From Coriobacteriales bacterium (lineage in GTDB: Bacteria > Actinomycetota > Coriobacteriia > Coriobacteriales > UBA8131), in contig JAIRTN010000005.1 in NCBI GenBank assembly GCA_031254905.1, forward strand, positions 1 through 9,945: a stretch of 9,945 nt of DNA. The letters are read 5' to 3'. Below are positions 1 through 5,803 of the stretch, in pieces. The position numbers and the translations under genes are program-made. Below the pieces are notes generated by a model. That model searched no databases and was not told where the DNA came from. It worked only from the letters and a program-made list of their open reading frames with translations. Numbering within the stretch: position 1 is the stretch's first letter; every line of letters starts with the position of its first letter.

Positions 1-591
1 ATTCGTCGTAACGCGGTCCCCAATTCTGATGGGTGTACCAATCGAGAGTTCGTTCAGTGTTTTGGCGCTGGCAACGTATTGTGAGACATCGTAGTGCGAC
101 ACTTGAAGTTCGCCCGCGTAGCCTTGTGGGGTTTGAGCGGTATACGTGAGCGTGAGGGAGACTGTCTCGCTTCTTTCCGCAAGGGTCGCGGTTGAAGTTA
201 TCTTGAGGATGGTCTGCTCGTCATTCGCCCAGCGCAGGTTTACTGTGCAGGTACCGACCTCCGAAGGAAGGCCGTTCTCCTCCATAGTAATCCCTTCCGG
301 CATGTCGGCAATTCTTTCGAGGAGCAAATCGACGGCTGCCACGTCTTCTCCGTCCATTATCCATGCGGCGACGGTTTCTGTGGATGAGAGCGCGGTGTAA
401 TAGGCCTGATGTTCCTCGTGGCGTACGACAGAGAGGTTGAGGCGTCCGCTGACGGCGGTGAGGCCAATGCCGAGGACGACGACCATCACGAGGATGACAA
501 CCATCACCCACACGAGGGTCGAGCCGCTTTGAGATGTTACACGTCGGGTGCCGGCGGCTAAAGGACGCGACGTTGGCTTTGCCACTTTCAT
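1..591 (-). CDS. PilX/prepilin-like membrane-anchored protein, 3' end outside window
   Basis: This frame is open from an ATG at 591 to the left edge (197 codons), with an in-frame stop 27 bases upstream of the ATG and a G-rich ribosome binding site (GTGGGGGG) just before it. A basic N-terminus of about 20 residues is followed by QSGSTLVWVM and a hydrophobic stretch at about residues 25-48, then RLNLSVVRHEEHQAYYTALS and a mixed, Thr-rich soluble part. This is the layout of type IV pilus minor pilins and PilX-like assembly proteins: short basic leader, Gly, hydrophobic helix, then an export-side domain starting with a helix in which Tyr/Ala/Ser recur. It is probably inserted in the membrane and may be cut after Gly23 by a prepilin peptidase. 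The usual Glu at position +5 is not present (Trp instead), which is common in PilX-type proteins. Function beyond this is inference; pilin-operon neighbours would lie to the left of the window. Confidence 0.6.
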   Translation of the reverse strand, partial: MKVAKPTSRPLAAGTRRVTSQSGSTLVWVMVVILVMVVVLGIGLTAVSGRLNLSVVRHEEHQAYYTALSSTETVAAWIMDGEDVAAVDLLLERIADMPEGITMEENGLPSEVGTCTVNLRWANDEQTILKITSTATLAERSETVSLTLTYTAQTPQGYAGELQVSHYDVSQYVASAKTLNELSIGTPIRIGDRVTTN

Positions 592-617
592 GCAAACCCC
601 CCACTGGTCACGACTCG

Positions 618-623
618 ATTATA
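618..623 (-). promoter_or_regulatory. -10 element (TATAAT) for the prepilin-like gene
   Basis: The minus strand reads a perfect TATAAT here, placing a transcription start near 611 and a leader of about 20 bases before the ATG at 591. No convincing -35 box lies 16-18 bases upstream (GTGTAA at best), so the assignment rests on the -10 and its position. The rest of the 592-758 gap shows no other clear feature. Confidence 0.45.
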
Positions 624-758
624 CAATAGCCCACGCAATTTTACACTCGCCAGCCGGTACCACTCAGCGCGACGAACGGCAGAAAACAATGGGTCGCGAG
701 TGCAAGGTGGAAGGTGGGCGGCGAGAAGCCGGCTCGTGTGCGCGACGAGGGGGGGTGT

Positions 759-1502
759 CTAGGTGATGAGGCTGTCTCCGAGGTTGAAGGCCAGTGCGAT
801 GGCGCCGAGGAGGAGGGTGGCGATTCCCAAGACGAGGGCGCAGACCGCAAATTCCTTTCGGGTGCTTTTGATACCCAAGACGCCGAGTACGATGGCGAGG
901 ATGGCGGGGAGGGCCGCAAAGCTGACGACGGGTATGAGCAGGAGAGAGAATATTCCTGTGATAAGCCCGGCGATGGCGTAACTCGCGCGCTCGGGGTCTC
1001 GCTGCGGGTTGGCAGAGAGAGGCGGTAACTCTTGGCCCGGCGCGTAAATGGGCTCTAGGGACGCGGAGAAGGGCCGTGAATTTGTAGTCGAGGCATCCGC
1101 GCTGAGGCCATCTGCGCTTAAAGTCTTGGTCGCGCTGTCAGCCTCAACCTCGGCTTCGACCGCGGCCTCGACCTCATCTGCCGCGCCATCCGCCGCCGAA
1201 TCGCCGAGCGCCGATTCAGCAGTCGCCGAATCGGCAGTCGTCACATCGCCGAGCGCCAAATCCGCAGTCGCCGAATCGCCATCCGTCGCCGCATCGTCCG
1301 CCGCCACATCGTCAGCCGAATCATCTTGTACAGTGTTCCCTTGGTAGTTTGTAGCCAGAACAAAGGGTGGGGCTATCGCGGCACCCATCCGCTCAATGCT
1401 TATCAAAGTCTGAGTTCGCTCGGTCCATGCTTGACCATCCCAGTAGCGAACTGTCACGGCATCCCCCAGAGGGTCAGGATACCAGCCAGCCGGGCTTTCC
1501 AT
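759..1502 (-). CDS. DUF2510 and DUF4190-like membrane protein with acidic Ala-rich linker
   Basis: This 247-residue protein starts at an ATG preceded by AAGGAG with an 8-base spacer. Residues 4-30 (AGWYPDPLGDAVTVRYWDGQ, then AWTERT) are a clear DUF2510 domain, a short actinobacterial module usually found at the N-terminus of membrane proteins. Residues about 55-150 are a low-complexity, acidic Ala/Asp/Ser/Thr/Glu linker containing an internal 15-residue repeat. The C-terminal part has two hydrophobic segments (about 176-212 and 218-241) separated by the short polar GIKSTRKEF turn, resembling the DUF4190 two-helix fold. The N-terminal domain is therefore probably cytoplasmic and tethered to the membrane. 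No catalytic residues are visible and the cellular role is unknown. It lies 172 bases downstream of the D-Ala-D-Ala ligase gene with its own candidate promoter, so it is probably a separate transcript. Confidence 0.8.
   Translation of the reverse strand: MESPAGWYPDPLGDAVTVRYWDGQAWTERTQTLISIERMGAAIAPPFVLATNYQGNTVQDDSADDVAADDAATDGDSATADLALGDVTTADSATAESALGDSAADGAADEVEAAVEAEVEADSATKTLSADGLSADASTTNSRPFSASLEPIYAPGQELPPLSANPQRDPERASYAIAGLITGIFSLLLIPVVSFAALPAILAIVLGVLGIKSTRKEFAVCALVLGIATLLLGAIALAFNLGDSLIT
1201..1290 (-). repeat. 45-base tandem repeat in the linker of the DUF2510 protein
   Basis: TCGCCGAGCGCC occurs at 1201-1212 and again at 1246-1257, and GCAGTCGCCGAATCG also recurs with the same 45-base period. 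On the protein level this gives two imperfect copies of a 15-residue unit, DSATADLALGDVTTA and DSATAESALGDSAAD. The period is a multiple of three, so the repeat can expand or contract without breaking the frame. Confidence 0.75.
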
Positions 1503-1557
1503 ATAACGCTCTCCTTATCAGAGGTAAATGCGGCGAAAGACCCCCCTTCGTCGCGTC

Positions 1558-1674
1558 TTAATGAACATCGAAATGTCCGTGACCATCATAGCGCAAGTTC
1601 CCCGCGCTGTCGCTTTTCTTCAGGGCTTTCTGCGTCTGTTGCGCCTGTCGTTGCGCCTGTTGTTCCGCTCGCGG
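1558..1674 (-). other. In-frame coding-like extension directly after the ligase stop codon
   Basis: Continuing in the ligase frame past its TAA (1677-1675) gives 38 sense codons before the next TAA at 1560-1558. The reading is Gln/Ala/Lys-rich at first (AEQQAQRQAQQTQKALKKSD) and ends in LRYDGHGHFDVH. Codon choice and composition look like coding sequence, but there is no ATG or GTG in this stretch to start a separate gene. It may be a former or alternative C-terminal tail of the ligase, read-through product, or chance: a degenerate 12-base repeat (CAACAGGCGCAA, CGACAGGCGCAA) accounts for part of its composition. Confidence 0.35.
1585..1613 (-). promoter_or_regulatory. Candidate promoter for the DUF2510 gene
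   Basis: The minus strand reads GCGACA (1613-1608), a 17-base spacer, then TATGAT (1590-1585), giving a start near 1578 and a leader of about 75 bases. Spacing is ideal, the -10 matches 5 of 6 and the -35 matches 4 of 6. It overlaps the coding-looking stretch that follows the ligase stop codon. Confidence 0.35.
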
Positions 1675-2667
1675 TTAGGCGTGGGCGAGGGCAGCGTCGA
1701 GGAGGGTGTTGAGGAGTGTGCCGAAGGGGATGTTGGCCGCCTTGCTCGCCAATGGGAACAGCGAGGTCTCGGACATACCGGGAGAGACATTAACCTCAAG
1801 CACCTTGACCTGCTCACCATTCCAAAATAAATCTACACGGCTGAGGTCGCGGCAGCTAAAACTCCGATGAACCTCGAGCGCCGCCTCTTTGATGAGGGCA
1901 CAGATACGCTCGGCCTCGGCCTCGTCACTTGCGAGGGAGGCGGGCCGCACCGGCGCGTAGTAGTCGACGAGGTCGGCGTTGAGGCGCACCTCGACGTTAA
2001 AGAAGCCGGTACGAGGGCAGATTTCGACCGGCGGCAGCGCCTCGGCCTTATCCCCCGTTCCCACAACGCTTACCGCGAGTTCGACGCCCTGCAGCCACTC
2101 CTCGATGAGCACCTCGTCGTCGAAGGACAGCGCGTCGAGTATGGCGGGCGCCAGTTCCTCAAAGCGCTCCACGCGGTTGATGCCCATGGCGGAACCGCCC
2201 GAGGCGGGTAGCACGGCGAAGGGATAGCTGCGGCCAAGGCGCTTTTCCAGCAGGTCAAGGGCACCGGCCGCCCCGAAATCCTTGAAACTTGTGGCCGACA
2301 GGCAGACCGAGCGCGGCCATGAGAGGAGGCCGGCTTCCTGCGCGCGCCCCGGCGCAAGCATGTGGGGCAGCATGCTTTTGTTCCATGTGGTGCGACAGAC
2401 GCAGGAGGGCGAGCCGACGAAGGGGATGGCGAGGTATTCGAGCAGCGATTGGACGGTGCCGTCCTCGCCGTGCCCGCCATGAAGCGCGATGTAGGCGACG
2501 TCGGGCCGCTCGGCGCGCAGGATGTCGACGAGCGACGAGGAGGTGTCGAGCGGCAAAACGGTGTGCCCCTCCTGCTCCAAGGTGCGGGTTACGTGCTTGC
2601 CGCTTGCCAGCGAAAAATCGCGCTCAAAAGAACTGCCCCCCATGAGGACCGCCACCTTGTAGCCCAT
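1675..2667 (-). CDS. ddl: D-alanine--D-alanine ligase homologue (ATP-grasp)
   Basis: The 330-residue product has the usual Ddl length and would join two D-Ala for peptidoglycan precursors in the cytoplasm. Recognisable motifs are the N-terminal GGSSFERDFSLASGK (11-24), HGGHGEDGTVQ (63-73), NKSM with the first ATP-grasp Lys (98), GGSAMGI (157-163), SRVDL (276-280) and LEVNVSPGMSETSLFP (290-305). The last of these carries the Mg-binding Glu and Asn and the phosphate/substrate-binding Ser region. The start has AAGGAG 7 bases upstream. Two oddities: the position normally Val-Lys-Pro, whose Lys contacts ATP, is Val-Leu-Pro (Leu153); and the segment aligned with the usual YDYEAKY reads NVEVRLN, so the Lys-Tyr pair of the acceptor site is not obvious. 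This is either a divergent actinobacterial subfamily or a relative with altered activity. It lies 128 bases downstream of the aminotransferase gene, probably in the same operon. Confidence 0.85.
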   Translation of the reverse strand: MGYKVAVLMGGSSFERDFSLASGKHVTRTLEQEGHTVLPLDTSSSLVDILRAERPDVAYIALHGGHGEDGTVQSLLEYLAIPFVGSPSCVCRTTWNKSMLPHMLAPGRAQEAGLLSWPRSVCLSATSFKDFGAAGALDLLEKRLGRSYPFAVLPASGGSAMGINRVERFEELAPAILDALSFDDEVLIEEWLQGVELAVSVVGTGDKAEALPPVEICPRTGFFNVEVRLNADLVDYYAPVRPASLASDEAEAERICALIKEAALEVHRSFSCRDLSRVDLFWNGEQVKVLEVNVSPGMSETSLFPLASKAANIPFGTLLNTLLDAALAHA

Positions 2668-2795
2668 CTCAGCTCTCCTTCCTCGACAAATGCGTGTGTA
2701 TCGGTGCCCGGGTACCTTGCTGGCCCGGAATGCTCAAAAATAAAGGGCGGGTAATGGTGATAAGATGTGGGAGAATTGCGGGCATCGGCTCTCCC

Positions 2796-4061
2796 TCAGC
2801 ACTCCTTGAGCGCGCCAGCGTCGATGAAGGCGCGATAGAGTTCGAGGCGCTCCTCTATGACGAGCGAAAGGCGGCGAATGGCCTCGCGCAACTGGGCGGG
2901 CTCCTCGTAGCAAAACGCGATGCGCATGGCGTTGTTGCCCTTGCCGCTGCTGGCGGGGTAACAGCCGTCGCCCGGCACGAAGGTTACGCCCGCTTCGAGT
3001 GCCACGGAAAGCATTTGCGGCGTGTTGACGTAGGAGGGCAGCGTCACCCAGACGAAGAAGCCGCCCGCGGGGCGCGTCCAACTCGCTTCGGGTGGGAAGA
3101 ACTCGGCGAGGGCGTCGAGCATGGCGTCGCGTCTTTCCTGATATTTGGCGCGCATGGCCTCGAGGGTTTCGCGCCAAGGGGTTTCGTTGAAGTAATGCTC
3201 GACGATGACCTGACAAAGGGCCGAACCACAGAGGTCGGCGCCCTGTTTGACCATCTTAATTTTTTGGAGGATGGGGCGCGGGGCGATGACCCAGCCGCTG
3301 CGCAGCCCGGGCGCGAATACCTTGGAAACAGTGCCGAGGTAGATGACCTCCTCGTCCATCTCGCGCAGGCAGGAAACGGTCTCACCCTCGAAGCGAAGCC
3401 GCCCGTAGGGGTCATCCTCGATGACGGGTATCTGCCACGTGCGCGCCAGTTCGAGCAGGCGCTTGCGGCGCTCGAGGCTCATGGTGACACCGCCGGGGTT
3501 TTGGAAGGTTGGGATGGTGTAGATGAATTTTGCTCCGCGCGGCCCAAGTTCTTGCAGCTTTGCCTCGAGCAAGTCCATCCTCATCCCCTCATCGTCGAAG
3601 TCGATGGTGTGAACGCAGGGTTGGTAGGCCGAGAACGCCTGCAGCGCGCCGAGGTAGGTAGGTCCTTCGGTGATGATGGCATCGCCCGGATTGATGAAGG
3701 TCTTGCCGAGAAGGTCGAGTGCCTGCTGAGCGCCTGTGGTGACGATGAGGTCGTCCGGCACGACGTGTATGTTGGCGTCGCGCATGAGGGCGCAGATGAC
3801 CTCTTTGGTCTGCGGACGGCCGGTGGTGTCGCCGTACTGCAAACCGGCAACGCCTTCTTGGAGGACGGCCTTGGCTGCGACTTCGCTCACCAACTCAAGG
3901 GGGAGATGGCGGATGTCGGGCATGCCGCCCGAGAGCGAGATAATGTCGGAGCGTGAGGCCGCTGCAAACAGGTCGCGCACAGCGCTCGTGCGCATAGTTT
4001 CTACGCGTGCGGCATAGAAATCCGTCCATTCGTCGAACTGTATCAGTCCTGAATCAGCCAC
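2796..4061 (-). CDS. PLP-dependent class I/II aminotransferase (MocR-C-terminal/LysN-like)
   Basis: This 421-residue fold-type I aminotransferase transfers an amino group between an amino acid and a 2-oxo acid in the cytoplasm. Visible landmarks are SLSGGMPD (42-49), LQYGDTTGRPQTKE near 74-87, the TTGAQQALDLLGK cofactor-binding turn (108-120), PTFQNPGG (184-191), EDDPYG (215-220) with the PLP-ring Asp, TVSKVFAPGLRSGW with the Schiff-base Lys at 247, PAGGFFVW (331-338) and AMRIAF with the substrate-carboxylate Arg at 380. It lacks the N-terminal GntR helix-turn-helix of MocR regulators, so it is an enzyme of the 2-aminoadipate/aromatic/branched-chain type; the substrate cannot be fixed from sequence. 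The start is GTG with AAAGGA 8 bases upstream. It sits 121 bases after the cyanophycin-synthetase-N-like gene and 128 bases before the ligase gene, all on one strand. Confidence 0.88.
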   Translation of the reverse strand: MADSGLIQFDEWTDFYAARVETMRTSAVRDLFAAASRSDIISLSGGMPDIRHLPLELVSEVAAKAVLQEGVAGLQYGDTTGRPQTKEVICALMRDANIHVVPDDLIVTTGAQQALDLLGKTFINPGDAIITEGPTYLGALQAFSAYQPCVHTIDFDDEGMRMDLLEAKLQELGPRGAKFIYTIPTFQNPGGVTMSLERRKRLLELARTWQIPVIEDDPYGRLRFEGETVSCLREMDEEVIYLGTVSKVFAPGLRSGWVIAPRPILQKIKMVKQGADLCGSALCQVIVEHYFNETPWRETLEAMRAKYQERRDAMLDALAEFFPPEASWTRPAGGFFVWVTLPSYVNTPQMLSVALEAGVTFVPGDGCYPASSGKGNNAMRIAFCYEEPAQLREAIRRLSLVIEERLELYRAFIDAGALKEC

Positions 4062-4142
4062 GGCACCGGTCCTTTACCTGTCAAGTGTTCGGGAAACTTT
4101 GCGTGCGTCTGCGCCAAGGGCAGGTATCGAGGGCGTTGCGCA

Positions 4143-4171
4143 TCGGAAGTCTCCGAATATATAGCTTCCGA
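4143..4171 (-). repeat. Inverted and direct repeat after the stop of the 4183-4872 gene
   Basis: TCGGAAG (4143-4149) and CTTCCGA (4165-4171) form a perfect 7-base inverted repeat around a 15-base loop. The sequence TATATTCGGA occurs twice on the minus strand within it and overlapping its edge, and TCGGA-GACT-TCCGA offers a competing shorter hairpin. The two TATATT/TATATA stretches resemble -10 boxes. It could be an operator or promoter for the aminotransferase gene or a processing hairpin; there is no following U-run, so it does not look like an intrinsic terminator. Confidence 0.45.
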
Positions 4172-4182
4172 ATATACCACAC

Positions 4183-4872
4183 TCAGTGCGCAAGGAGGGA
4201 GTTTACGAGTGTAATTGCGCGAATTATCGCCATGCGGGCCAGCTTTGCGTCGTTTTCGGCGGGGCTTGAGGGGCTGCTGGGGGTGGCTGGGGGGATGCCG
4301 GGGATGGGGGTGGGGGCGCTGTTGGTGTTGTGGAGGGGCTCCTTGTGGGGGATAAGTGAGAGTTTGACCTCCATGAGGCCCTGTTTTCGGTTGAGCCAAA
4401 CGGTGGTTCCGGCGCGAGGCGCGGAGAGTTCCGCGACGAGCAAATCGATGGCGATATGCTCTACGAGGTGGGGAAGGGTTGTGCCGAGGATTTTGTCCGC
4501 GAACAGGCCGAAGCCGCGTTGTTTGCAGGCGTGCTGCGCGAGCGTGGGGCGCAGGGCGAGTGCCGCCGCCGCGAGGGCCTCATCGATTCGCAGGGTGGCG
4601 GGTACCACGCGAATGATGGCAGCTATTGAGTTATCATGCTCGCGTATCTCCTCCAGTGTGAGGTAGGGTGGTGACTGAGGAGGCTGAGGGGGTTGGGCGT
4701 TGGCAGCGCAATCTGCCGGTGCGTTGTTCGCGGGCAAAGGGTTTGCGGATATATGCCGGGGCATGTGCCTGTGCGCCTGTGCGTGGATGCGTGGGGCCGC
4801 GGGTTTGCTAATCTGCGGTATGGCTGCGGGCGCGCGGACTACGAAAGGATGCGGTAGTGTACCGTATACCAT
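4183..4872 (-). CDS. Stand-alone protein resembling the N-terminal domain of cyanophycin synthetases, with HxxEH motif
   Basis: The 229-residue frame has a Pro/Ala/His-rich N-terminal 70 residues of low complexity, a compact domain at about 71-178, a Pro/Ser/Thr-rich insert at about 180-206 and a final helix (KLARMAIIRAITLVNSLL). The domain reads AQHACKQRGFG (112-122), then GTTLPHLVEHIAIDLL (130-145), AGTTVW (154-159) and MEVKLSL (167-173). This order matches the small N-terminal domain of cyanophycin synthetases: H-C near a Gly/Phe stretch, GT..pH..EH.A.eL, aGt.v, a beta strand, then an Ala-rich helix. The ATP-grasp and Mur-ligase domains of those enzymes are absent. HLVEH (135-139) has the HxxEH metal-site form. 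The match is from memory of the family pattern, not a search. ATG 4872 lies inside the end of the RlpA-like gene without a strong ribosome site; ATG 4764 is a plausible alternative. Role unknown. Confidence 0.55.
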   Translation of the reverse strand: MVYGTLPHPFVVRAPAAIPQISKPAAPRIHAQAHRHMPRHISANPLPANNAPADCAANAQPPQPPQSPPYLTLEEIREHDNSIAAIIRVVPATLRIDEALAAAALALRPTLAQHACKQRGFGLFADKILGTTLPHLVEHIAIDLLVAELSAPRAGTTVWLNRKQGLMEVKLSLIPHKEPLHNTNSAPTPIPGIPPATPSSPSSPAENDAKLARMAIIRAITLVNSLLAH

Positions 4873-5501
4873 CCGAAGTTGTTGCCGAGGGCCTCGGTGA
4901 CACCCATCTGGAAGTCGAAGGTGTCGGGGCGTCCGTCGTAGGGGCCGCGGTCGTTGACAACAGCTATGCAGGACAGTCCGGTTTTGGGGACGTAGAGTTC
5001 TATCTGTGTGCCGAGCGGCAGGCTCTTGTGTGCCACGCCCATGCTGGTTGTGGTTGTGAGAGCGCCTGATGCCGTGGGTCTGCCCAAGAAACCGTCGCCG
5101 GGGGTTCCGTAGTTGGTGGCGAGCGTGATTATCCAGCCATCCTCACCCACGGAGGGAGAATGGCTTGGGGTATTGTTGACGGGAGGTGGGGGTGGGGGAG
5201 TTGGGTCGGGCTCAACCACTACTTGCGCGACCTCGCGCGCAATCGGCGCGACCAACTCGGCGCTTTGCTCCGCGGCGACACTTGGCTCGGTGTGCGTCGC
5301 GAGGGCGAATTTCTGCTCGGTTGCAACGGGCGTTGCGGCCGGTGCGCTTTGGATGCGCCCAACACCTAATACTTTGAGGGTAGATACAGGAACAAAGTCA
5401 CCAAATGCGAAGGTAAAGGTACCAAGCACAAGGATAGTAGAAAGAGCGGGAACAAATACCGCCTTGAATAATCCCCTTTTTCTTCTTTTGTCCAAAACCA
5501 C
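4839..5501 (-). CDS. RlpA-like double-psi beta-barrel protein, membrane-anchored or exported
   Basis: Starting at GTG 5501 the protein has 220 residues. This start is chosen because GGAG lies 7 bases upstream and the product begins with a good export signal (VLDKRRKRG followed by a hydrophobic helix at about 13-34). A frame-opening TTG at 5540 lacks such support. After the anchor comes a Pro/Ala/Val/Glu linker with six consecutive prolines (102-107), then an RlpA-like domain at about 125-219. Its landmarks are LATNYGTPGDGFLGRPTASG, MGVAHKSLPLGTQIELY and VVNDRGPYDGRPDTFDF, the last containing the conserved Asp184 in the NDRGP motif. RlpA proteins act on peptidoglycan outside the membrane, some as lytic transglycosylases; activity here is inferred. 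The gene ends inside the next one (34-base overlap), suggesting translational coupling, and is preceded by a structured leader. Confidence 0.8.
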   Translation of the reverse strand: MVLDKRRKRGLFKAVFVPALSTILVLGTFTFAFGDFVPVSTLKVLGVGRIQSAPAATPVATEQKFALATHTEPSVAAEQSAELVAPIAREVAQVVVEPDPTPPPPPPVNNTPSHSPSVGEDGWIITLATNYGTPGDGFLGRPTASGALTTTTSMGVAHKSLPLGTQIELYVPKTGLSCIAVVNDRGPYDGRPDTFDFQMGVTEALGNNFGWYTVHYRILS

Positions 5502-5533
5502 AATCACACTCCAAACTAACACATACCAACCTC

Positions 5534-5666
5534 GACACAACGTGTCTCAGCAGCGGCTAGATTTGACTGGTTTGTTTCTACTGCTAAATTATTTTGCCCA
5601 TCATCGCGTTATCAGACAGACCATTCCGTTCCCCCGGTAAGCTGGTTATCAAATAACCTTGAGACA
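5534..5666 (-). promoter_or_regulatory. Structured 5' leader of the RlpA-like gene (possible riboswitch or thermosensor-like element)
   Basis: The minus-strand RNA can close with TGTCTCA (5666-5660) pairing to TGAGACA (5549-5543). Inside lie a perfect hairpin GGTTAT-ttg-ATAACC (5658-5644), an unpaired conserved-looking stretch ACCGGGGGAACGGAATGG, and a bulged 9-pair stem AGCAG+TAGA against TCTA-gccg-CTGCT (5585-5548). The hairpin GACAC-gtt-GTGTC (5546-5534) overlaps the 3' half of the closing stem, so the two are mutually exclusive, as in genetic switches. A TAGAAT box overlaps the 5' end of the leader (5671-5666), so if it is the -10 the outer stem would be truncated. The remaining part of the 5502-5803 gap is AT-rich, with a T-run after the PspC stop and an AT-only inverted repeat (5763-5769/5778-5784). 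Confidence 0.4.
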
Positions 5667-5803
5667 TTCTACACTAAAAATCGTGTTCTGGGGAGAGGGA
5701 AAGGGGCTTGACTTTTTCATATTGGATGTTAAGGGCCAAAAATACTAGGAAAAAGAGAGGTATATTTCTGCGATTATAGAAATAATTGATAAAAAAGACG
5801 GTT

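Noticed and set aside
221..604. 127-codon minus-strand frame with Arg-rich product
   Set aside because: It is a shifted frame of the prepilin-like gene; the Arg-rich composition is typical of out-of-frame GC-rich reading, while the frame from ATG 591 gives a hydrophobic helix and normal composition.
2694..3956. 420-codon open frame on the plus strand
   Set aside because: It is antisense to the aminotransferase, whose minus-strand product has all family motifs; the plus product has no recognisable domain and arises from codon bias in GC-rich sequence.
5502..5540. TTG start that would extend the RlpA-like protein by 13 residues
   Set aside because: The extension lies in the structured leader and lacks a ribosome site, whereas GTG 5501 has GGAG 7 bases upstream.
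5534..5671. Firm assignment of the leader as a c-di-AMP riboswitch
   Set aside because: Only the gene context and a GGGGGAAC-like core fit; the GCCGAA and CCGUCAGCUAAC-type signature segments are missing, so the class is left open.
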